A stretch of DNA of 5,390 nt, from assembly GCA_946186215.1 (NCBI GenBank), contig CAMHMM010000151.1:1-5390 (forward strand), read 5' to 3'. Below, piece by piece: positions 1-5,390 of this stretch. The notes beneath the pieces are model-generated. The model worked only from the letters and a program-made list of their open reading frames with translations, had not been told where the DNA came from and searched no databases. The translations under genes and the position numbers were made by a program. Position 1 is the first letter of the stretch; every line of letters starts with the position of its first letter. The DNA comes from an uncultured Ruminococcus sp. Lineage in GTDB: Bacteria > Bacillota > Clostridia > Oscillospirales > Ruminococcaceae.

Positions 1-651
1 ATCATCGGCGACGGTATGGCTACATCTGCGGAGATAGGCATTATCGCGGCATTCATCGCGCTTGCCGTGGGCATCGTTCTGGGCTCTGTGGCAGCCCTCA
101 ACCGCAATAAGCTCATTGACCGCATCACCATGGTGATAACTACGGCGTTCGTTTCTATGCCGTCATTTATCATGGGCTCCCTTCTTCTTATCATATTCTC
201 GGTAAAGCTGGGCTGGCTCCCCGCAAACGGAGCGGCGCAGAACGGTCTGGTTCTTCCTGTGGTGACGCTGGCACTCTACCCCATGGCGTATATCACCCGC
301 CTTACCCGTTCCTCCATGCTCGATGTGCTCGGGCAGGATTATATCCGCACAGCAAGAGCCAAGGGCGTTTCAAAGCCAAAGATAATATTCGGCCATGCAC
401 TAAAAAATTCGCTTATTCCTGTTATAACCTACTTTGGCCCCATGCTTGCCTATATCGTAACGGGCTCCCTCGTTGTAGAACAGATATTTGCCGTTCCCGG
501 CATAGGCAGAGCATTTGTAAACAGCATCACAGGCCGTGATTACACGCTCCTGATGGGCACTACGATAGTTCTTGCGGTGCTGATAGTTGTCATGAACCTG
601 ATAAGCGACATTCTTTACAAGGTCGTTGATCCCCGCATCACACTCGAATAA
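1..651 (+). CDS. oppB: Oligopeptide ABC transporter permease OppB, 5'-truncated
   Basis: This is one of the two membrane-spanning subunits of an oligopeptide importer (binding-protein-dependent transport permease family, BPD_transp_1). The frame is open from base 1, so the gene starts upstream. By comparison with the 306-residue E. coli OppB, about 90 N-terminal residues (first helix and most of the first outer loop) are missing, and the ATG at 16 is internal. The 216 visible residues hold about five hydrophobic segments. The cytoplasmic EAA coupling loop lies near residues 113-140 of the fragment (DYIRTARAKG...LKNSLIP), where the ATPases dock. The family-typical VEQIF..PGIG follows at 159-169, and DPRI sits near the C-terminus. 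The order of motifs matches OppB/DppB closely, and the neighbours oppC, oppD, oppF and oppA support oligopeptide over nickel. Dipeptide specificity cannot be excluded from the permease alone. The stop codon TAA overlaps the first base of the next gene's ribosome binding site. Confidence 0.95.
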   Translation: MIGDGMATSAEIGIIAAFIALAVGIVLGSVAALNRNKLIDRITMVITTAFVSMPSFIMGSLLLIIFSVKLGWLPANGAAQNGLVLPVVTLALYPMAYITRLTRSSMLDVLGQDYIRTARAKGVSKPKIIFGHALKNSLIPVITYFGPMLAYIVTGSLVVEQIFAVPGIGRAFVNSITGRDYTLLMGTTIVLAVLIVVMNLISDILYKVVDPRITLE

Positions 652-656
652 GGAGG
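651..656 (+). promoter_or_regulatory. Ribosome binding site of oppC
   Basis: A perfect AGGAGG lies 7 bases before the ATG at 664. Its first A is also the last base of the oppB stop codon, so ribosomes ending oppB finish on top of the oppC initiation site. This arrangement favours coupled translation of the two permease subunits. Confidence 0.85.
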
Positions 657-663
657 AAGGAAA

Positions 664-1722
664 ATGCAGAAAAATCCGCTCAGTATGCAGATAGATGTGG
701 ATGCCTTTCTTCCCGCGACAGATGAGGAGAAGGAGTATATCGTTACGATGCGTCCTGCATCGACATTCTTCAAGGACGGTTTAAAAAGGCTTAGGAAAAA
801 TAAAGTGGCGGTGGTAAGCTTTTTTGTGATCGTGATCATTGCACTCATGGCTGTATTCGTTCCCATGTTCTGGCCGTATTCCTATGATCAGATGCTTGGA
901 ATGGTGCCCGGAAAGCCCGTGGACAATTCCTTTATCAACCTTGCACCCTTTCAGTACGGCAAGTCTGAGACTGTCCGCATAGAGCAGGGCGAAAAGGTCG
1001 TGCCTCACATTTTCGGTACGGATTCGCAGGGAAGAGACTACTTCATCAGAGTGGTCTACGGCACAAGAATATCTCTTGCAGTCGGCTTTTTTGCAAGCAT
1101 CATCGTGCTTATAATCGGCCTTACCATCGGCTCTGTTTCGGGATATATCGGCGGAAAGACCGACCTTGTGATAATGCGTATCGTGGATATGATATATTCG
1201 CTGCCGGATATGCTAATGGTAATCCTGCTTGCATCGGTAATGAAAACAGTGCTTGAAGCATCTCTTGCGGGTACGGTCATGGAAAAGATAGGATCCAATA
1301 TCATAAGCCTTTTCATCGTTTTCGGACTTCTTTACTGGGTGTCCATGGCAAGGCTCATCCGCGGACAGATACTCTCTCTTAAGGAGCAGGAGTATGTCCT
1401 TGCAGCAAGGACTGCAGGTGCCGGCGGAAACTGGATAATCAGAAAGCATCTTATCCCCAACTGCTTCAGTGTGATCATAATCTCTACCGCGCTCCAGATA
1501 CCCAGTGCGATATTCACCGAAAGTTACCTTTCCTTCCTGGGGCTCGGCGTAAATGCTCCCATGCCCTCGCTGGGCTCTCTTGCATCCGAGGCGCTCAATG
1601 GTCTCCAGTCCTATCCGTACAGGCTCGTTATCCCCGCAGTGGTGATCTCGCTTATCGTGCTTTCTCTCAATCTCTTCGGCGATGGCCTGCGCGATGCATT
1701 TGATCCCAAACTCAATACCTGA
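664..1722 (+). CDS. oppC: Oligopeptide ABC transporter permease OppC
   Basis: This is the second membrane permease subunit, which pairs with OppB to form the peptide channel. The start at 664 is set by the AGGAGG site just upstream. The protein is 352 residues, against 302 in E. coli OppC. Residues 1-47 form a long polar cytoplasmic N-terminus that ends in a basic stretch (KRLRKNK). The first helix is about 48-68. An extended outer loop follows to about 116, then the family hallmark FGTDSQGRD at 117-125. Further helices follow, including about 174-193, 212-230, 267-290 and 320-340. The EAA coupling loop is about 241-266 (EQEYVLAARTAGAGG...HLIPN), followed by LSFLGLG at 289-295 and the C-terminal GDGLRDAFDP. 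Extra length lies in the N-terminus, the first outer loop, and about 16 residues (around 194-211) between helices. The gene ends with tandem stops, TGA then TAA, 15 bases before oppD. Assignment to the OppC/DppC family is firm; the precise substrate is not shown by this subunit. Confidence 0.96.
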   Translation: MQKNPLSMQIDVDAFLPATDEEKEYIVTMRPASTFFKDGLKRLRKNKVAVVSFFVIVIIALMAVFVPMFWPYSYDQMLGMVPGKPVDNSFINLAPFQYGKSETVRIEQGEKVVPHIFGTDSQGRDYFIRVVYGTRISLAVGFFASIIVLIIGLTIGSVSGYIGGKTDLVIMRIVDMIYSLPDMLMVILLASVMKTVLEASLAGTVMEKIGSNIISLFIVFGLLYWVSMARLIRGQILSLKEQEYVLAARTAGAGGNWIIRKHLIPNCFSVIIISTALQIPSAIFTESYLSFLGLGVNAPMPSLGSLASEALNGLQSYPYRLVIPAVVISLIVLSLNLFGDGLRDAFDPKLNT

Positions 1723-1724
1723 TA

Positions 1725-1729
1725 AGGAG
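1725..1729 (+). promoter_or_regulatory. Ribosome binding site that decides the oppD start
   Basis: AGGAG lies 8 bases before the ATG at 1738 but only 2 bases before an in-frame GTG at 1732. The spacing makes the ATG the likely start; using the GTG would only add two residues. The site overlaps the second of the tandem oppC stop codons. Confidence 0.75.
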
Positions 1730-1737
1730 ATGTGAAA

Positions 1738-2733
1738 ATGAGCTTACTTGAAGTAAATGATCTGCACACCTCCTTCTTTACGGATGCGGGCGAGGTAAAG
1801 GCTGTAAACGGCGTGTCGTTCAGCCTTGAAAAGGGCAAGGTGCTCGGAATCGTCGGCGAATCGGGCTCAGGCAAATCAGTCACAGCCTATTCTGTGATGC
1901 AGATACTTGCAGGTGCGGGCAAAATAGTCAGCGGCTCTGTGAAGCTTAACGGACAGGAGCTTGTAGGTGCGGGCGAAAAGGTCATGAAGGATGTGCGCGG
2001 CAATCGTATATCCATAATATTTCAGGACCCCATGACAAGCCTTAACCCCACATACACCATAGGCAGACAGCTTATGGAGGGCATACTTCTCCACACCGGA
2101 CGCACCAAAAAGCAGGCGTGGGACCGTGCAGTGGAGATGCTCAAGCTTGTAAATGTCAATGAGCCCGAAAAGCGCATGAAGCAGTACCCGTATGAATTTT
2201 CTGGCGGTATGCGTCAGAGAGTCATGATCGCAATGGCACTGGCCTGTGAGCCTGATATACTCATTGCGGATGAGCCCACTACAGCACTCGATGTTACTAT
2301 ACAGGCACAGATACTCGAGCTTATGAAAAACCTGCAGGAAGAGCTCGGGATGGCCATAATCATGATAACTCACGATTTGGGCGTTGTGGCGCAGATGTGT
2401 GATGAGATCATCGTCATGTATGCGGGCTCTGTGTGCGAGCAGGGCACAGCGGAGGATATATTCTACTCTCCCTGCCACGAATACACAAAGGGACTCCTGC
2501 GCTCTATCCCGACCACGAGCAATGACGGCGAGAGGCTGCAGCCCATAACGGGAACTCCCATCGATCTTCTGAATATGCCCAAGGGCTGTCCCTTTGCACC
2601 GAGATGTGACAATGCGATGAAGATATGCCTGCGCGAAAGGGCTCAGAGAAAGAATATAGACGGCGGCCATTATGCTGCCTGCTGGATAAATGAAAGAGAC
2701 GGAAAAGTGAAGGGCGGTGAGGGCAGTGAGTGA
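1738..2733 (+). CDS. oppD: Oligopeptide ABC transporter ATP-binding protein OppD
   Basis: This is a cytoplasmic ATPase subunit that with OppF powers peptide import. The 331 residues from the ATG at 1738 match the family's usual length. Visible motifs in order are Walker A GESGSGKS (40-47), the Q-loop at Q96 in IIFQDPMTSLNP, the ABC signature FSGGMRQR (154-161), Walker B ILIADEP (174-180, catalytic E179), the D-loop ALD (183-185) and the switch H212 in THDL. All catalytic residues are present, so the protein should be active. The C-terminal oligopeptide/dipeptide domain (oligo_HPY) holds CPFAPRC, with cysteines at 284, 290, 297 and 315. In some Opp/Dpp ATPases four such cysteines bind a [4Fe-4S] cluster; that role here is inferred. 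FQDPMTSLNP and the GGMRQR signature place it as OppD/DppD, not OppF. Its last codons overlap the oppF start, so the two ATPases are probably translated together. Confidence 0.96.
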   Translation: MSLLEVNDLHTSFFTDAGEVKAVNGVSFSLEKGKVLGIVGESGSGKSVTAYSVMQILAGAGKIVSGSVKLNGQELVGAGEKVMKDVRGNRISIIFQDPMTSLNPTYTIGRQLMEGILLHTGRTKKQAWDRAVEMLKLVNVNEPEKRMKQYPYEFSGGMRQRVMIAMALACEPDILIADEPTTALDVTIQAQILELMKNLQEELGMAIIMITHDLGVVAQMCDEIIVMYAGSVCEQGTAEDIFYSPCHEYTKGLLRSIPTTSNDGERLQPITGTPIDLLNMPKGCPFAPRCDNAMKICLRERAQRKNIDGGHYAACWINERDGKVKGGEGSE

Positions 2734-3697
2734 GAAAAGCGAAAACCTTGTGGAGATACGGGGATTAAAGCAGTATTTCCCCGTAAACACGGGATTTTTC
2801 CGCTCCACACCCCTCAAAGCCGTGGATGATGTATCCTTTACCATAAAGAGGGGCGAAACCCTCGGCCTTGTGGGAGAGAGCGGATGCGGCAAGACCACCG
2901 TGGGACGCACAATACTTCACCTGTACAAGCCTACGGCGGGCGAGATCATCTACGACGGGAAGCCGATCAAAACCAAGGACGACATAAAGGAGTTCCGCAA
3001 AAAGGCAACTATGGTCTTTCAGGACCCCTATTCCTCACTCAATCCGAGAATGACCGTTTCGGATATCATCGGTGAGCCGCTTGATATCCACAAGATGTAC
3101 GACAGCAGCGAAAAGCGCCGCGAGAGGATAATCGAGCTCATGGGCTATGTAGGGCTCAACACCGAGCACGCATCCCGCTATGCCCACGAGTTTTCGGGAG
3201 GTCAGCGCCAGCGTATCGGCATCGCCCGCTCACTTGCGATCGATCCGGAATTTATCGTGTGCGACGAGCCTGTATCGGCTCTTGATGTGTCGATCCAGGC
3301 ACAGGTCATAAATATGTTCGATGAGCTTCAGGAAAAGCTGGGACTTACCTATCTGTTCATTGCTCATGACCTTCTTGTGGTGCGGCACATAAGCGACAGG
3401 ATAGCCGTGATGTATCTCGGGAAAATGGTGGAGCTTGCGGATGCAAAGGAGATATACGATCATCCTCAGCACCCGTACAGCAAATCACTTCTTTCCTCTG
3501 TTCCCGTACCCGATCCGAAGATCGCCCGCGCAAACAAGCGCATCGTTCTTTCGGGAGATATCCCGAGCCCGCTGAATGCGCCGTCAGGCTGCCCGTTCCG
3601 CACAAGATGTCCTCACGCAACCGAGAAATGCGCAGAGCAGATGCCCGCGCTCAGGGAGATATCCCCGGGACATTTTGCGGCGTGCCACATCCTGTAA
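2726..3697 (+). CDS. oppF: Oligopeptide ABC transporter ATP-binding protein OppF
   Basis: This is the second ATPase of the importer, expected to form a heterodimer with OppD on the cytoplasmic face of OppB/OppC. From the GTG at 2726 it is 323 residues. Motifs are Walker A GESGCGKT (50-57), the Q-loop Q99 in VFQDPYSSLNPRM, the signature FSGGQRQR (156-163), Walker B FIVCDEP (176-182, E181), the D-loop ALD (185-187) and the switch H214 in AHDL. FQDPYSSLNPRM, SGGQRQR and VMYLGKMVE are typical of OppF/DppF. The C-terminal domain again has four cysteines (289, 295, 302, 320), spaced exactly as in OppD. The start is uncertain: GTG 2726 has GAGG 3 bases upstream and gives an 8-base overlap with oppD, while an in-frame GTG at 2717 would add three residues. 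Both lie inside oppD and neither has a strong ribosome binding site, so initiation probably relies on ribosomes finishing oppD. Confidence 0.95.
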   Translation: MSEKSENLVEIRGLKQYFPVNTGFFRSTPLKAVDDVSFTIKRGETLGLVGESGCGKTTVGRTILHLYKPTAGEIIYDGKPIKTKDDIKEFRKKATMVFQDPYSSLNPRMTVSDIIGEPLDIHKMYDSSEKRRERIIELMGYVGLNTEHASRYAHEFSGGQRQRIGIARSLAIDPEFIVCDEPVSALDVSIQAQVINMFDELQEKLGLTYLFIAHDLLVVRHISDRIAVMYLGKMVELADAKEIYDHPQHPYSKSLLSSVPVPDPKIARANKRIVLSGDIPSPLNAPSGCPFRTRCPHATEKCAEQMPALREISPGHFAACHIL

Positions 3698-3745
3698 GGA
3701 TATGTCTATACCCGCCGGCGATCGTATCGTCAGCGTGTTTATCCC

Positions 3746-3768
3746 GTCCGGAGCCTTTTGCTGCGGAC
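3746..3768 (+). other. Intergenic hairpin 1 between oppF and oppA
   Basis: GTCCG (3746-3750) pairs with CGGAC (3764-3768). Inside this, AGC (3752-3754) pairs with GCT (3760-3762) across a single G-G mismatch, closing a five-base loop CTTTT. That gives 8 pairs in all. No run of T follows, so it is not an intrinsic terminator. It may stabilise or punctuate the transcript ahead of oppA; that role is inference. Confidence 0.5.
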
Positions 3769-3779
3769 AGGAATACGGA

Positions 3780-3796
3780 TGCCTCATAAAGAGGCA
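3780..3796 (+). other. Intergenic hairpin 2 just upstream of the oppA ribosome binding site
   Basis: TGCCTC (3780-3785) and GAGGCA (3791-3796) form a perfect six-pair stem around the loop ATAAA. It ends about 8 bases before the oppA ribosome binding site. It is followed by A residues, not T, so it is not a plus-strand terminator. Read on the minus strand, the T run would precede the stem, so it is not a terminator there either. It could keep the binding site exposed or protect the oppA message from 3' to 5' decay. Confidence 0.5.
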
Positions 3797-3803
3797 AAAA
3801 TGA

Positions 3804-3811
3804 AAGGAAGG
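3804..3811 (+). promoter_or_regulatory. Ribosome binding site of oppA
   Basis: The purine-rich AAGGAAGG contains AGGA (3805-3808), 8 bases before the ATG at 3817. This fixes the oppA start, which also gives a proper lipoprotein signal peptide. Confidence 0.75.
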
Positions 3812-3816
3812 CTTAT

Positions 3817-5390
3817 ATGAAGAAAAGGATAATTTCTGCGGTGACAGCCTGCGTATGCCTTGCATCTTTTGCAGGATGCGGCTCAAAGCCCGCCACACCG
3901 TCATCAGGAGGAGCTTCCGGCGGAGAAAACGCCGTAAATAAGAGCGAGATCAATGTCTGCATCGCTTCCGAGCCCGGAACACTCGATCCTGCTCTGAACA
4001 CCACAAGTGACGGTGCCTCTATGGATATGCACCTTTTTGCAGGACTTGCAAAGTGGGAGCAGGATGCTTCAGGAAACACCGTGCTTGCACCTGATGCAGC
4101 AACAGAGCTGCCCGAGGGCGTTGTGAACTCCGATGGTTCCGTTACCTACACATACACTCTGCGCGACGACGCAAAGTGGTCCGACGGAAAGCCTCTTACC
4201 GCAAATGATTTTGTGTTTGCGTGGAACAGAGCTGCTTCTCCTGCGATCGCAGCCGATTACTGCTATATGTTCGAGGTAATAAAGGGCTATGATGAAATGT
4301 GGGAGACTGCCGATGACGGCAGCATAAAAGATTACGATGCAAAGCTAGATGTGGTTGCAAAGGATGACAAGACTCTTGAGGTCACCATCGAGAACGCAGT
4401 TCCCTACTGGAACGAGCTGCTTGCATTCCCGGGCTATTATCCCGTTCGTGAGGATGTAGTTGCAAACGAGAACTGGGCAGCCGATCCTTCCACATATATT
4501 TCCAACGGCCCTTACAAGATGACCGCATGGGAGCACAACAGCGTTATAACTCTTGAAAAGAACGATCAGTACTTTGATGCCGATAACATCACTATGGAAA
4601 AGATCAATTTCTACCTTTCCGATGATGCCAACAATATGCTGACCAACTTCGAGAACAGAAGCTGGCAGTTCATCAATCAGGTGCCCACCAATGAGATGGC
4701 AAACCTGAAGACCAAGTATCCCGATGAATACCATGTTGTAGGTACGATGGGAACATACTTTGCTGACTGGAATGTGAATTTTGACCTTCTTCCCGCTTCA
4801 AGCACCCTTGAAGGTGAGGAAAGGGCAGCAGCTGAGGCTGAGATCAGAACAGCTCTGAGCATGCTCATCGACCGCAGATACATTGTTGACAACATCGTAC
4901 AGGGCGGCCAGATCCCCGCATCCTCATTCGTTGCAATGGGTATCACAGACCTTGACGGCAGGCAGTTCTATGAGAACGCAGGCGGCAACGAGGGCTATGC
5001 AGGCTACTACAATATCAATGATGATGCCTACACCGATACATGGAACAAGGCAATAGATATCCTGAAAAAGTATTACACCTACGATGAAGCAAGCGGCAAG
5101 TTCACCGATGTTCCTCAGTTCACCTATATGTATAACACCAGTGAGGGACACAAGGCTATCGCAGAGAATATCCAGGGCATTTATGCTGGTATCGGCATCA
5201 ACATGAACCTTGAAAATCAGGAATGGGCTACATTTGTTGAGACCAGACAGGCAGGCGACTTCGTTCTTGCAAGAGACGGTTGGCTTGCTGACTACAACGA
5301 TCCTATCGCATTCCTCGATATGTGGACAACTACTTCCGGCAACAACAACAGCCAGCTTGGCAAGGGCGACGATGCGAACAAGGCCGTTTA
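3817..5390 (+). CDS. oppA: Oligopeptide-binding lipoprotein OppA, 3'-truncated
   Basis: This is the extracellular substrate-binding protein of the importer (SBP_bac_5 family). The frame stays open to the window end, giving 524 codons and two extra bases. By comparison with E. coli OppA, roughly 80-100 C-terminal residues are missing. The signal peptide has a basic start (MKKR), a short hydrophobic core, and the lipobox FAGC with the lipid-modified cysteine at 21; F at -3 is slightly off the usual L/V/I. A flexible Ser/Gly/Pro linker follows at about 23-37. The family signature region is about 101-138, including WSDGKPLTANDFVFAWNR. SNGPYKM lies at 229-235. GWLADYNDP at 488-496 matches the segment of enteric OppA where Asp419 binds the peptide's free N-terminus; D492 is the likely equivalent. 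This supports peptides as the substrate. Their length preference or any signalling role cannot be read. The gene follows a structured 119-base spacer, which may allow separate control of its level. Confidence 0.95.
   Translation, partial: MKKRIISAVTACVCLASFAGCGSKPATPSSGGASGGENAVNKSEINVCIASEPGTLDPALNTTSDGASMDMHLFAGLAKWEQDASGNTVLAPDAATELPEGVVNSDGSVTYTYTLRDDAKWSDGKPLTANDFVFAWNRAASPAIAADYCYMFEVIKGYDEMWETADDGSIKDYDAKLDVVAKDDKTLEVTIENAVPYWNELLAFPGYYPVREDVVANENWAADPSTYISNGPYKMTAWEHNSVITLEKNDQYFDADNITMEKINFYLSDDANNMLTNFENRSWQFINQVPTNEMANLKTKYPDEYHVVGTMGTYFADWNVNFDLLPASSTLEGEERAAAEAEIRTALSMLIDRRYIVDNIVQGGQIPASSFVAMGITDLDGRQFYENAGGNEGYAGYYNINDDAYTDTWNKAIDILKKYYTYDEASGKFTDVPQFTYMYNTSEGHKAIAENIQGIYAGIGINMNLENQEWATFVETRQAGDFVLARDGWLADYNDPIAFLDMWTTTSGNNNSQLGKGDDANKAV

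Noticed and set aside
1906..1975. A direct repeat in oppD (CTTGCAGGTGCGGGC and CTTGTAGGTGCGGGC), 54 bases apart and in frame
   Set aside because: The protein aligns with E. coli OppD here without an obvious insertion, so a recent duplication is not needed; similar LAGAG/LVGAG codons explain it.
1876..2910. A 344-codon open frame on the minus strand, antisense to oppD and the start of oppF
   Set aside because: It lies opposite genes with complete, unmistakable ABC ATPase motifs. Its apparent N-terminus (VLPHPLSPT) is the well-known antisense reading of a Walker A region. It is a shadow of the sense coding bias.
3713..3720. The perfect palindrome CGCCGGCG in the spacer
   Set aside because: Eight bases with no loop and no flanking symmetry; too short to support an operator call.
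3698..3816. A possible separate promoter for oppA in the spacer
   Set aside because: TTGCTG (3758-3763) and CATAAA (3785-3790) are 21 bases apart and both match the consensus poorly. No convincing -35/-10 pair was found.
3584..3904. A minus-strand open frame of about 100 codons covering the end of oppF, the spacer and the start of oppA
   Set aside because: It crosses two firmly supported genes, has no recognisable domain and no convincing binding site.
4345..5151. Several minus-strand open frames opposite oppA
   Set aside because: They are antisense to a continuous frame with clear OppA family motifs; their hydrophobic look comes from reading Asp/Asn-rich codons backwards.

Overview
The window holds one continuous plus-strand operon for an oligopeptide ABC importer, in the order oppB (5' end cut off), oppC, oppD, oppF, oppA (3' end cut off). 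Nearly every base is coding. The only real gap is 119 bases between oppF and oppA. No RNA gene, mobile element, CRISPR array or phage gene is visible, and no minus-strand reading frame looks like a real gene. I found no undescribed system. The most interesting part is the oppF-oppA gap, which carries two hairpins and a possible anti-Shine-Dalgarno pairing.

The organism is most likely a Gram-positive Clostridia member, perhaps of the Oscillospiraceae/Ruminococcus type. This is inferred from strong AGGAGG-type ribosome binding sites, a lipoprotein binding protein with a Ser/Gly-rich linker instead of a free periplasmic one, Firmicutes-like Opp protein sequences, and roughly balanced base composition by eye. 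The genus cannot be fixed from this window.

Layout: 1-651 is the C-terminal two thirds of permease OppB. 664-1722 is permease OppC, which is longer than the enterobacterial protein. 1738-2733 is ATPase OppD. 2726-3697 is ATPase OppF, whose start overlaps the end of oppD. 3698-3816 is the structured gap. 3817 to the end is lipoprotein OppA, complete at its N-terminus and missing perhaps 80-100 C-terminal residues.

Together, OppA would sit lipid-anchored outside the membrane and capture peptides. OppB and OppC would form the channel, and the OppD/OppF heterodimer would power uptake by ATP hydrolysis. Tight spacing (12 bases B-C, 15 bases C-D, an overlap D-F) suggests one transcript with translational coupling. 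oppA comes last, after a structured spacer, which could let the binding protein be made at a different level from the membrane complex. No promoter or terminator for the operon lies inside the window.
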